Positions 24,957 to 33,167 of a DNA stretch of 49,034 bases are shown piece after piece (position 1 is the first letter of the stretch; each line of letters begins with the position of its first letter). The DNA comes from Gammaproteobacteria bacterium (GTDB taxonomy: Bacteria > Pseudomonadota > Gammaproteobacteria > Pseudomonadales > Azotimanducaceae): contig JAPOXO010000126.1 of the NCBI GenBank assembly GCA_026707045.1, positions 1 to 49,034 of the forward strand, given 5' to 3'. The notes below the pieces were generated by a model that saw only the letters and a list, made by a program, of their open reading frames with translations, was not told the origin of the DNA and searched no databases. Made by a program: the position numbers and the translations under genes.

Positions 24957-26891
24957 ATGTTGAATTCTCGCTATTTCTTGTTATTGGCAGCCGTTTTCTT
25001 TTGTTGGAGCGCGACTGCAAACACTGTGGACAACTTCACATTGCTTGATCACCAAGGCAAAGCTCACAAACTGTACTACTTATCCGATGCTGAAGCCGTT
25101 GTGATCATGGTGCACGGAAACGGTTGCCCTATCGTTCGCAACGCTTTGCCTGACCTACGTGAATTACGTAGCGAGTTCCGCGAGCACGACGTTCATTTTT
25201 TGCTATTAAATTCAGTCGAGTACGACAACCGTCTAACCATTCAACAGGAAGCAGAAGAATGGGAGATTGATTTTCCAATCTTGGATGACGAGGCTCAAAT
25301 TGTCGGTATGGGATTGAAATTGACACACACAGCCGAGGTTTTTGTCATCGATCCAACCGACTGGTCGATCAAATATCGAGGACCCATCAATGATCGACTT
25401 GAGTATGAACGCCAAAAGGCCGAAGCAAGCGAGCACTATGCACGCGACACATTGCGATCGATGATGGCGGGAGAAGAGGTTGAGTTTCGTTCGATTGCAC
25501 CCAAAGGTTGCCTAATAAATTTCCCGGATCGCTCTAATGACAAGACGGAAATCTCATATTCGGAAGATGTAGCACCTACTTTGTTGGAAAACTGTGGTGG
25601 CTGCCACGCAACTGGGGGAATCGCGCCTTGGGCAATGGTGAATTACGAGATCGTAAAGAGCTTTGCTCCGACGATAAGACAGGTCTTGAGAGAGAAGAGA
25701 ATGCCTCCTTGGCATGCGGACCCGCACGTTGGAGAGTGGAAAAACAATCGTGACATTACACCCCAAGAACGACAGCTTATAGTCCGATGGATCGATGCAG
25801 GGACTCCTCGCGGCAAAGGGCCCGATCCGCTTGCCGATCGCGAGGATGTCATTGAGGATTGGCCTTTGGGTCCACCCGACTACATCATTGAGTTTCCCGA
25901 GTACGAAGTTCAAGCTACTGGTGTTGTCGAGTACCAGTACTTCACCGTCGACAACGAAATGGAAGAGGATAAGTGGCTGCGTGCTATCACTGTGGTGCCT
26001 GGAGACACACGCGTTTTGCATCACGTATTGATGGGAACAATCGATGCTGCCACGAGCAGTCGACGCGGTGCGATTTTCAGCCAGTTCATGGGTGGGTATG
26101 CGCCTGGTACTGAAGCGAGCGGAGTCACTGGACCGGAAAATGCAGGTGTCCTAGTACGGGCCGGAACCAAGTTTCGAGCCCAAATGCACTATACACCAAT
26201 CGGGAAAGAAGTTAAGGATCAGACCCGAGTGGGTTTGTACTTTTTTGACGAACCACCTGAGACAATCAAGCGGAGTGGCGTAGTTCTCAATACGATATTC
26301 CAAATTCCGCCCAATACGAAAGAGCATCAAGTTCGATCGTACTTGACCTTTGATCGGAATGCGACGCTGTACTCGCTGCTGCCTCATTCGCACTATCGAG
26401 GAAAGAGCTCCAAATTCACGCTTGAGTATCCCGATGGAACTCGAGAGCTTTTGCTTTCTGTTCCGAACTATGACTTTAACTGGCAAACAAGCTATGAATT
26501 CGTCGATCCAGTTTCAGTTCCAGCGGGCGCACGTCTTCATCATGTAACTGTGTACGACAATTCCCTTCAGAATCCAGCCAATCCGGATCCCCAGAGAACG
26601 GTGACATGGGGTCAACAATCCTGGGATGAAATGTTGTACGGAAGCTTTATGTTCACATGGGATGGTGAGACAATTGAGAATCAGGTCCATGACAGTGTCC
26701 GAATGCGTAGATCTCAAGCTTTTGGCTATTTGGACCGCAACATAGACGGTCTGCTGAAGCTTGATGAACTGAGGGGAGGCTGGGCGGCTCGTATTCGCGA
26801 AGGATTTGAACTACTGGACGCTGACGATAACGAAGGGCTTGATCTCGATGAGTTTGTTGCAGCACTGAATATGGCCAATCGGCAGAACTAA
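24957..26891 (+). CDS. Secreted fusion: redoxin + cytochrome c + copper type II monooxygenase-like + EF hands
   Basis: A 644-aa exported multidomain protein. The ATG at 24957 has GGAG six bases upstream and begins a signal peptide ending near SATAN. In order: a thioredoxin-fold AhpC/redoxin domain (about residues 25-180, single Cys in GNGCP); a cytochrome c-like site CGGCH (about 210-214); a copper-dependent monooxygenase/PHM-like region (about 290-580) with HH in RVLHHVLMG, MHYTP, PHSHYRG and WGQQSWDEML; and two C-terminal EF-hand-like loops, DRNIDGLLKLDEL and DADDNEGLDLDEF. Such fusions occur in Planctomycetes and marine bacteria. It probably performs copper/heme redox chemistry in the periplasm; the substrate is unknown. 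Confidence 0.78.
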   Translation: MLNSRYFLLLAAVFFCWSATANTVDNFTLLDHQGKAHKLYYLSDAEAVVIMVHGNGCPIVRNALPDLRELRSEFREHDVHFLLLNSVEYDNRLTIQQEAEEWEIDFPILDDEAQIVGMGLKLTHTAEVFVIDPTDWSIKYRGPINDRLEYERQKAEASEHYARDTLRSMMAGEEVEFRSIAPKGCLINFPDRSNDKTEISYSEDVAPTLLENCGGCHATGGIAPWAMVNYEIVKSFAPTIRQVLREKRMPPWHADPHVGEWKNNRDITPQERQLIVRWIDAGTPRGKGPDPLADREDVIEDWPLGPPDYIIEFPEYEVQATGVVEYQYFTVDNEMEEDKWLRAITVVPGDTRVLHHVLMGTIDAATSSRRGAIFSQFMGGYAPGTEASGVTGPENAGVLVRAGTKFRAQMHYTPIGKEVKDQTRVGLYFFDEPPETIKRSGVVLNTIFQIPPNTKEHQVRSYLTFDRNATLYSLLPHSHYRGKSSKFTLEYPDGTRELLLSVPNYDFNWQTSYEFVDPVSVPAGARLHHVTVYDNSLQNPANPDPQRTVTWGQQSWDEMLYGSFMFTWDGETIENQVHDSVRMRRSQAFGYLDRNIDGLLKLDELRGGWAARIREGFELLDADDNEGLDLDEFVAALNMANRQN

Positions 26892-26962
26892 TCCTGTCTT
26901 CCGATCAAATTAACAGCAATTCGAACTTCGGACTTCTTTTTCAATAGTTAAGCGTCTTAAGA

Positions 26963-29134
26963 GTGCGCCCTGAAGCTCCTTACGTCAGAGATTTGCTCAT
27001 CGTAGGCGGAGGGCATTCCAATGTTGAAGTGCTTCGCCGTTACGGAATGAAACCCGAACCCGGGGTTCGGGTTACGGTTGTGGCACGTGAACCTCATACG
27101 CCTTATTCCGGAATGCTCCCAGGTTACCTGGCTGGAAAGTACACATGGGATGAAATCCATATAGATCTGTTGAAACTTTCCACGTTCGCTAAAGCGAGAT
27201 TCGTTCCTGATGAAGTAACTCGGGTCAATTTGGACGAACAGACGGTAAGTTTCGCTTCACGTCCAGACATTCGCTACGACGTGATCGTGATAAACACTGG
27301 AGGAGCGCCAGGCAAGCAATTTCAAGGCAATGATCTTGTAATCCCAGTAAAGCCTATCGGACGATTCATTCCGGAATGGAATCAAGTTGTTTCTCGACAC
27401 GCCAAAGGCAAGGGCTTTCGACTAACGGTGGTTGGTGGTGGTCCAGGCAGTGTGGAGGTTTCGTTGGCGATAAAAGAACGATATGGAGAAGCATTTAAAG
27501 TCAATCTCGTGACGGCAAACGATGCACTTCTTAAGGAGCACCCGAAGCTACTTGAACGGACGATCGTCCGGCACCTTCAAAAAAACAATATTACCGTCTC
27601 TTATGACTTCAACGTTGTTGATGTAACGGATCGCGCTGTACTTGCTGCTGATCATCGCAAGCTGGAGTCGGATTGCGTTCTGTGGGTGGCGGGTGTCGAG
27701 GCTCCCAATTGGGTCCGCGAGTCTGGTTTCGCTGTGGATTCGGGCGGCTTTCTTCGCGTAGACAAGAGATTGCAGAGCATCTCCAACCCAAGAGTGTTTG
27801 CTGCAGGAGACATCGTGTGCTTGGACGGGCAAGAGCGACCCAAGTCGGGTGTCTATGCCGTTCGTGCTGGACCCTACCTTGCTCAAAACACGAGACGCGC
27901 TTTGAAATCGCGACCATTGCGAAAGTACAGAGCACAACGTAAAGCGCTTGCAATTCTTCGAATTTCGCATAGCCGAGCAGTCGCGACCAAAGGTCCTTTA
28001 AGTATGAGCTCACGTCCAGTCGAGGTTTGGAAAGATTGGCTAGATCGAACTTTTATGCGTAGGTATTCGGCCCTCCCCTCGATGGACAATTCCGGTGTCA
28101 CTCTAAAACCAAAAGAATTGAGAAAAGACCAACCCGATCCTCTTCGGTGCGGTGGATGCGGTTCAAAACTCGGAGCCGACCTGCTCGAGAAAGTACTGCG
28201 ACGTCTAGGTGTGGATGGTCAACAAGTCCATGAAATTGGCGATGATGCGGCAATTGTTGATTGGAATTCCCCCCGATTCGCGACAAGCTGCGATGGATTT
28301 CGTGCGATGGTTACGGACCCTTTTCAGTTCGGGAGACTTTCCGCAAACCACGCACTTAACGATCTCTACGCGATGGGATCAGAACCGAAAGTCGCTCTGG
28401 CTTTGGTCACTGTGCCTTTGATGTCACAGTCTTTGATGGAGGATGAACTCTACCAGGCAATGTCAGGTGCGTTGTCGGTGTTCCGAGAGTCGAATACGCA
28501 GCTTGTTGGAGGGCACTCGGCCGAAGGCAGCGAACTGTCTCTGGGATTTGCTGTTACAGGGACAGTACCAGATCAACCAATTTTGAACTCATCGATGGTT
28601 TCCGGGCATGCCTTGATTCTCACCAAACCGGTAGGCACTGGACTGTTGCTGGCAGGGATCATGCGAAGAACCACCACGGCGAGGGACTTGATGTCTGCGG
28701 TTTCCGTCATGGATCAATCTAACGCAGCAGCAGCTCGAATCTTTCTCGAATTCTCACCAAGTGCAATGACAGATGTCACAGGATTTGGGTTGCTAGGACA
28801 CATATCTGAAATTTCTCGCCGATCAAATGTTCACGTGGAATTGGTTGTGGATCAAATCCCAATACTAGACGGCGTGAAAGAAGCCCTCATGCAAGAGGTT
28901 CGTAGTTCGTTGCACGATAACAACATGCAGAGCGTGGCAGACTACGACAATAGCCAAGACTTCGATGATTCACTCATTACACCTCTAGTGGACCCTCAGA
29001 CTTGCGGTGGACTAGTAGCTGCAATTCCAAGTGATTTCGCGGCTGAATGCGTGGATCGTTTGCGAGCGGCCGGCTACCATCATGCGGTTCAGATTGGCGA
29101 ATCGATGGATGCCATTAGGTCAAGGCTTGTCTAA
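26963..29134 (+). CDS. selD: Fusion of FAD-dependent pyridine-nucleotide oxidoreductase and selenophosphate synthetase
   Basis: A 723-aa bifunctional protein. Residues ~1-370 form a two-dinucleotide-binding flavoprotein of the NDH-2-like class (VGGGHSN near 15 and VVGGGPGSVE near 157, plus FAAGDI). Residues ~390-723 are selenide, water dikinase. The SelD active site reads CGGCGSK: C399 and K402 correspond to E. coli C17 and K20, so the catalytic residue is Cys, not selenocysteine. The Asp/Gly-rich DDAAI and GGHSAEGSE loops are present. It makes selenophosphate from ATP and selenide; the flavin domain may supply or reduce the selenium donor, which is inference from the known fusion. It starts at GTG 26963. 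tRNA-Sec lies about 3.5 kb downstream. Confidence 0.93.
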   Translation: MRPEAPYVRDLLIVGGGHSNVEVLRRYGMKPEPGVRVTVVAREPHTPYSGMLPGYLAGKYTWDEIHIDLLKLSTFAKARFVPDEVTRVNLDEQTVSFASRPDIRYDVIVINTGGAPGKQFQGNDLVIPVKPIGRFIPEWNQVVSRHAKGKGFRLTVVGGGPGSVEVSLAIKERYGEAFKVNLVTANDALLKEHPKLLERTIVRHLQKNNITVSYDFNVVDVTDRAVLAADHRKLESDCVLWVAGVEAPNWVRESGFAVDSGGFLRVDKRLQSISNPRVFAAGDIVCLDGQERPKSGVYAVRAGPYLAQNTRRALKSRPLRKYRAQRKALAILRISHSRAVATKGPLSMSSRPVEVWKDWLDRTFMRRYSALPSMDNSGVTLKPKELRKDQPDPLRCGGCGSKLGADLLEKVLRRLGVDGQQVHEIGDDAAIVDWNSPRFATSCDGFRAMVTDPFQFGRLSANHALNDLYAMGSEPKVALALVTVPLMSQSLMEDELYQAMSGALSVFRESNTQLVGGHSAEGSELSLGFAVTGTVPDQPILNSSMVSGHALILTKPVGTGLLLAGIMRRTTTARDLMSAVSVMDQSNAAAARIFLEFSPSAMTDVTGFGLLGHISEISRRSNVHVELVVDQIPILDGVKEALMQEVRSSLHDNNMQSVADYDNSQDFDDSLITPLVDPQTCGGLVAAIPSDFAAECVDRLRAAGYHHAVQIGESMDAIRSRLV

Positions 29135-29194
29135 AGCAATAATTCGATCCCCGTCTTCATCCCAAAGAATAGCGAATTCGGGGTTACTTCTGCA

Positions 29195-30172
29195 CTAAGT
29201 CCATGGCTCTAGGAAGTAGCAGACACAGTCTTGCAGTGCGATCCGTGGATTATCCGTATACATCGACATGATTACATCGTTGTTCAATCGCACGGAGTCG
29301 TCTTTGTACTCTAAGTATGTGTGAGTCACATCGTTCAACCGTTCATCCTGAGCGAGAAGTCGGCCGCCGCCTGACTTCAATTGGGCGATTTCTGTTCCCT
29401 TGTCGAGAGTCTTGAAATTCCAGTTGCTCAAAAATGGTGTGAAATCAGGGACTTGCCATTCGTCCAATTCGTGTGCGTTTTCGACGACTACTCGAATTTT
29501 GTTCGTGTAGATCTTCAAGTCATCGCTATGAGTTGCGGGGACCGCGCCTAGTTCAGTCAGATAGCTCAAATAGTCCTTTGCGCGGTGGGAGCTTGTTGGA
29601 TCGGAGGGAATACCGACTTCCAACGTAAGAGCAGTGCAGAATTGCGAGCACCTTCGTGACAGTATGCCCAGGGGTTGCATAGCAAATATTGCTGTATCGC
29701 TGAATTTTCTCGCAGCGGAAAGAGTTGCGGGGTTCATATCAGTAATTACAGCATGATGTGGATTGGGGCAGGTATTGTTGTGGATATCGAGAGCGAACCA
29801 GGGTTTGGCAGATGAGACTTTCTCAATCACTGCTTCAGCCCAGGTGGATTCATCACTATCTTCGCCTTCCCAAATTCGGTTGAAGTCTGATTGGCCGTCA
29901 AGCGCACGGACTCTCTGACTAGCGGCTCGTACATTTCCAATGAGCAGTAGCATGGAAGAGCTTTGTCCATTGTGATTTCGTTCCTTCAGAAGAGATCGGA
30001 CGGCATCCCATCCAGAAATTTCGTTGCCATGAAGTAAGACCGATACAAACAATGGAGGATGATTTGGCTGGGTCAAATCGAACAAAGTCGGACCTTCGAG
30101 CACCGAAAGCAATTCATTCGCGGGTAGATCGAGAATTGAAGGATCAAGTGAATTCTCCACTCGCACCGTCAT
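29195..30172 (-). CDS. M14-family AstE/aspartoacylase-like zinc deacylase
   Basis: A 325-aa metallohydrolase of the succinylglutamate desuccinylase/aspartoacylase group. Zinc ligands are visible in LLHGNEISGW (His and Glu) and in LDIHNN (His); the catalytic Glu probably lies in LTLEVGIP. The ATG at 30172 overlaps the stop of the GCS2 gene by four bases (ATGA). The longer frame to 30280 would run antiparallel through that gene's end and is rejected. The enzyme should cleave an acyl-amino-acid amide bond. Coupling to an ATP-dependent glutamate ligase suggests the two act on the same gamma-glutamyl or acyl-amino-acid metabolite. Confidence 0.82.
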   Translation of the reverse strand: MTVRVENSLDPSILDLPANELLSVLEGPTLFDLTQPNHPPLFVSVLLHGNEISGWDAVRSLLKERNHNGQSSSMLLLIGNVRAASQRVRALDGQSDFNRIWEGEDSDESTWAEAVIEKVSSAKPWFALDIHNNTCPNPHHAVITDMNPATLSAARKFSDTAIFAMQPLGILSRRCSQFCTALTLEVGIPSDPTSSHRAKDYLSYLTELGAVPATHSDDLKIYTNKIRVVVENAHELDEWQVPDFTPFLSNWNFKTLDKGTEIAQLKSGGGRLLAQDERLNDVTHTYLEYKDDSVRLNNDVIMSMYTDNPRIALQDCVCYFLEPWT

Positions 30173-31587
30173 GTGAAGTCCCACGTATGGACTGGTTCTT
30201 TTGTTTCCTGATGACTTAGATAGGACCTGGTGAGACCTGCAAGGTCGTTTCCATTGGTTTCGACCCATTTGCGCTGCCACGTTGCTCCATTCATGCCCGA
30301 AGAAACTCGTTCCTTGATTACTCCAAGGTATTTGTCAATTTCGTCGGAAGGAACCTCTTCCAATGCCAACGCTTCATATGCCTCGGGCAGGAGTTCGTTC
30401 AAGATTAGATCGCGGACAGTTAGTGTGTTGCCGTCGGTCCAAGTCACTTCTGCGTCCAACCCTAGGCGAGCTGCTGCATAAAAATTCTCCTTGGCCAAGT
30501 CGAACGGCAATTTCTCCTCGATTGGTTTTTCTTGTCGGCCTAACGCCCTAACAAAACCGATAAAGACAGCACAGTTAGCGATGCAATCTATCACGCTGGG
30601 TCCTGATGGAACCACTCTGTGTTCTATACGTAGATGTGGCTGACCGTCGTAGTCAAATCCGATTAACGGTCGGTTCCATCTCCAAATTGTTCCGTTTTGA
30701 AACCTAAGATGTGCGTACTTGTTTATGGGTTCTGGTTGCACGAAAGGAAGAAGTATCGTATGTCCCAGGCGATTCTCGGAGAACAGCTCACAAAGCGAGT
30801 TCTTCGCGTAGCCGGATCCAAAAATCACTCGTTGCAAGTGCCGTTCGCCGATGTGCGTTGCTTGTTCGAACAGTGGAATACGTGTTTCAGCCCACAAATC
30901 TTTTCCAAATAAGTAGGGTGAATTAGCGCTGAGTGCAACCATTGGTGCGGACACCGCAATCGCAGAGTTAAAGTCTCGAACTGCACGATACGGTTTGCAT
31001 TGCAAGTGTATTTGAAAGCTTGTCGTAGCTGCTTCCAGCATCACGTCTTCGTGAAGAAGATTGAGCTCTTCGCAACCACTGATTGCAATTCTGAGATCAG
31101 CCCCGTCTCTTAACGCAATGATTCGATCGTTTAAGGCACGGTAGCGCACCATGTCAGACATATAACGCGAGTTGAGCAGGTCGCGTCGCATGGTTGGCAA
31201 GATTCCGACTTGAACTAGCATCGTGTTGTTTTGGTGGGCAGCGCTCTGGCATGCATCCCAGGTCGAAGATAGTTCATCGTGTAGCCTGGAGAACACACGC
31301 CCCGTAAGGGAACACGGGCTTCCATTCAATTCGACATTGAACTGAGACAGTTCAGGTACCACCAGGGGGTTGTTCAGAGTTTCGAGTATTTCCTGATTCA
31401 ATCCCTTCGGATTACCTGCCTCGTCAACAATGCAGGCTTCTAATTCAAACCCGACAATGTCTCCGCGCGTACTGAACCCATTGCTATCGAAAAGCCGATT
31501 TACATGTTCAGTTTCTTCCTCTAGCAGGCGGCGAAATCGACTGAAGTCGACGGCTTCGAAGTGCCGAACACTTATTTCGTCTCCCAT
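30169..31587 (-). CDS. GCS2-family carboxylate-amine ligase (glutamate-cysteine ligase type 2-like)
   Basis: A 472-aa protein of the glutamine-synthetase-fold GCS2 family (YbdK/EgtA-like), which joins the gamma-carboxyl of glutamate to an amine using ATP. Indicators are GFELEACIVDEAGNP near residue 47, QFNVELNGSP near 80-90, TTSFQIHLQCKP, and HLRIEHRVVPSGPSVIDCIAN. At 472 aa it is longer than YbdK. The ATG at 31587 has GAGGAG with a five-base gap. The next gene, an M14 deacylase, starts inside its stop codon. It may make a gamma-glutamyl compound other than glutathione; the amine substrate is not deducible. Confidence 0.8.
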   Translation of the reverse strand: MGDEISVRHFEAVDFSRFRRLLEEETEHVNRLFDSNGFSTRGDIVGFELEACIVDEAGNPKGLNQEILETLNNPLVVPELSQFNVELNGSPCSLTGRVFSRLHDELSSTWDACQSAAHQNNTMLVQVGILPTMRRDLLNSRYMSDMVRYRALNDRIIALRDGADLRIAISGCEELNLLHEDVMLEAATTSFQIHLQCKPYRAVRDFNSAIAVSAPMVALSANSPYLFGKDLWAETRIPLFEQATHIGERHLQRVIFGSGYAKNSLCELFSENRLGHTILLPFVQPEPINKYAHLRFQNGTIWRWNRPLIGFDYDGQPHLRIEHRVVPSGPSVIDCIANCAVFIGFVRALGRQEKPIEEKLPFDLAKENFYAAARLGLDAEVTWTDGNTLTVRDLILNELLPEAYEALALEEVPSDEIDKYLGVIKERVSSGMNGATWQRKWVETNGNDLAGLTRSYLSHQETKEPVHTWDFT

Positions 31588-31783
31588 GCTAACTCCTCTG
31601 TCGACTCCCTTTCAGATGGGTTCGACGGATGTACCCTAGTGAGATTTTAAGGTTTGCTTGTCAAGTCGCCGGTGAGGTGACGCACAATAGAGCAACTTAG
31701 CGTGAGTCGGTCATAGCGACTGAACAACGCCAACCTTTATGCTTTGCTTGCAAAACGCACCAACAGGATTCGAGCTCTAAACC

Positions 31784-32662
31784 GTGGATGCCGAGGAAAC
31801 AGGATGGACACTTGTGGGTTCCTCCATAAGCCACAAGGCGATCATTGAGTGCGAATTGGTACTGACGGCAACCGGAATTGACACGCGGATTGAACGTAAT
31901 GGAGCTCGATGGCTTCTATTTGCTCGCTCAGAAATGGAACATGCCGCACGTCAGCAGCTAGAGGCCTACCGAAAGGAAAACAAAGGAGTTAAACGTGAGC
32001 GTGCTCCATCGCCGAGTATCGACAAGGGCTTCGTCGGGTGCGCAATTTATGTCGCAATCGTGTGGACTGTTTGGATTCTTGAATCGCTTGGGTTGTTGGG
32101 AGAATTTTCCAGAAACGGTGCGATGTGGGCATATGCCGTACGGGAACAGGGAGAGTGGTGGCGAACCCTAACAGCACTGACGCTTCATGGCGACGCTGCC
32201 CATCTTGTTGGGAATACAGCATTCGGAGTGATTTTTGGCATCATCGCCGGACGCTATTACGGTTCAGGACTAGCATGGTTGCTAATTCTGCTGTGCGGTG
32301 CAGCAGGGAATTATTTGAACGCTCTGGTTCAGGCCGATAGGTTCGTATCGATTGGAGCGTCCACTGCAATGTTTGCGGCTGTAGGTTTGATAGCAGGGAT
32401 GTTCTTTCGTCGCAGATTCATTTCTGGTCGCGGTTGGCGATATAACGCGATTCCCATTGTGGGAGCCATTGGAGTTTTTGCTTTTATGGGGATTGGATCT
32501 GAAAGAACTGATGTTGTCGCACACTTGACAGGGCTGTTTTGCGGTTTGCTTGCTGGTGTGGTTGTAGCAAGTTTCAACTTGCTGCGCATTGGAAAGTCGG
32601 GTCAGGTGCTCGCGGGAGTTACTGCGATAGCACTCTTGGGAATCGCAATCGTCATAGCATAA
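31784..32662 (+). CDS. Rhomboid-family intramembrane serine protease
   Basis: A 292-aa protein starting at GTG 31784. An N-terminal soluble domain of about 85 residues resembles DUF2007-like fusions. Six membrane helices follow. The catalytic dyad is visible: the GASTA motif with Ser (SIGASTAMFA) and a His in VVAHLTG. An HLVGN motif precedes them, as in bacterial rhomboids, and a WR-type loop (EWWRTLTALTLHGD) is present. It cleaves membrane-protein substrates in the inner membrane; the substrate is unknown. It is followed after 8 bases by the oppositely oriented tRNA-Sec. Confidence 0.9.
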   Translation: MDAEETGWTLVGSSISHKAIIECELVLTATGIDTRIERNGARWLLFARSEMEHAARQQLEAYRKENKGVKRERAPSPSIDKGFVGCAIYVAIVWTVWILESLGLLGEFSRNGAMWAYAVREQGEWWRTLTALTLHGDAAHLVGNTAFGVIFGIIAGRYYGSGLAWLLILLCGAAGNYLNALVQADRFVSIGASTAMFAAVGLIAGMFFRRRFISGRGWRYNAIPIVGAIGVFAFMGIGSERTDVVAHLTGLFCGLLAGVVVASFNLLRIGKSGQVLAGVTAIALLGIAIVIA

Positions 32663-32670
32663 GACAGTTG

Positions 32671-32761
32671 CGGAAGAGGTAGGAGTCGAACCCACCAGAC
32701 GCAGACTAAGCGTCTCAACGGCTTTGAAGGCCGCGCGCCTCACCGGAGGCGATGCTCTTCC
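32671..32761 (-). tRNA. selC: tRNA-Sec (anticodon TCA)
   Basis: A 91-base selenocysteine tRNA (CCA not encoded; discriminator G at 32671). The 5' acceptor GGAAGAG pairs with CTCTTCC. The D arm is a six-pair stem CGCCTC/GAGGCG with loop CGGT, as in E. coli. The anticodon loop CTTCAAA gives UCA. The long variable arm has stem AGACGC/GCGTCT. The T arm is GTGGG-TTCGACT-CCTAC. Compared with the E. coli gene recalled from memory, it lacks one base on the 3' side between T arm and acceptor. That leaves 7+5 rather than 8+5 pairs, with C8 unpaired. It is read by SelB at UGA codons; selA and selB are not in the window. Confidence 0.93.
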
Positions 32762-32768
32762 ACGGTGC

Positions 32769-32797
32769 ATTACAGTACAGTCTCGGGTGTGTTTCAA
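32769..32797 (-). promoter_or_regulatory. Promoter of tRNA-Sec
   Basis: On the minus strand TTGAAA (32792-32797, five of six to consensus), a 17-base spacer and TGTAAT (32769-32774, five of six) precede the tRNA, leaving only seven bases (32762-32768). Transcription would start at or next to the mature 5' G. Hexamer spacing and match are the best in the window. Consensus-based but strong. Confidence 0.7.
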
Positions 32798-32807
32798 GAC
32801 TTGAAAC
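32791..32807. promoter_or_regulatory. Perfect palindrome covering the tRNA-Sec -35 box (candidate operator)
   Basis: GTTTCAAG-A-CTTGAAAC is a perfect inverted repeat with eight-base arms and a one-base centre, and it includes the whole -35 hexamer of the tRNA-Sec promoter. A dimeric regulator bound here would block RNA polymerase. No cognate regulator gene is adjacent. Function is inferred from symmetry and position. Confidence 0.5.
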
Positions 32808-32922
32808 GGCTTGAGTCCAAATTTCCAACGTTTAGTTCGTTTGACACCAGCATCTTTTCAATCAGTAGTGCCGTTTGTTCGTGAATACGCGCGCCGAACA
32901 ATTCGCAGAGAATCTTGACCGG

Positions 32923-33006
32923 ATGGATGGATCGAAGAGACTATTGTTGTGGTTCGCAATTAGGATCGTTTTCTATTCGCTGCTGTCCGATTGGGCGCAA
33001 ACCTAA
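32923..33006 (+). CDS. Possible leucine leader peptide upstream of leuA
   Basis: A 27-codon frame starting at ATG 32923 and ending TAA. It includes CTA TTG TTG (three consecutive Leu, residues 7-9) and a second CTG CTG pair, ending about 160 bases before leuA. Leu-rich short peptides upstream of leuA act in transcription attenuation in several gammaproteobacteria. Here there is no clear ribosome site and no classical GC-rich terminator with a T-run. Weaker pairing (TGTCAAAC with GTTTGGCA) exists downstream. Tentative. Confidence 0.25.
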   Translation: MDGSKRLLLWFAIRIVFYSLLSDWAQT

Positions 33007-33167
33007 TTCGGAGCATTCGCTCGATCATGCAGCAAAATTGGTTTTAAGCCTGTCAAACACTACAATGATTGTTCGTAATTTTGTTTGGCATAGTCACGCT
33101 TGCACTGCGTTCAATCCCACGACTATAGCTATTGGTCAGCCCATGCCCCGATTGAATTTCTGAGTTG

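Noticed and set aside
25110..25140. Selenocysteine in the redoxin active site of the four-domain fusion
   Set aside because: The GNGCP motif is encoded with TGC; no in-frame TGA interrupts the gene.
26963..29134. SelD as a selenoprotein itself
   Set aside because: Some SelD proteins use selenocysteine at the active site, but here the codon at 28157-28159 is TGC (Cys), not TGA.
30173..30280. Upstream extension of the M14 deacylase frame to 30280
   Set aside because: It would overlap the end of the GCS2 gene; the ATG at 30172 gives a clean ATGA overlap and a family-like N-terminus.
32841..32846. A consensus TTGACA upstream of leuA as a promoter
   Set aside because: No acceptable -10 at 16-18 bases (best is AGTAGT, three of six), so I do not annotate it as a promoter.
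32915..33163. An 82-codon frame upstream of leuA
   Set aside because: Cys/His-rich composition, no ribosome site, no recognisable domain. The 27-codon frame in another phase is the better leader candidate.
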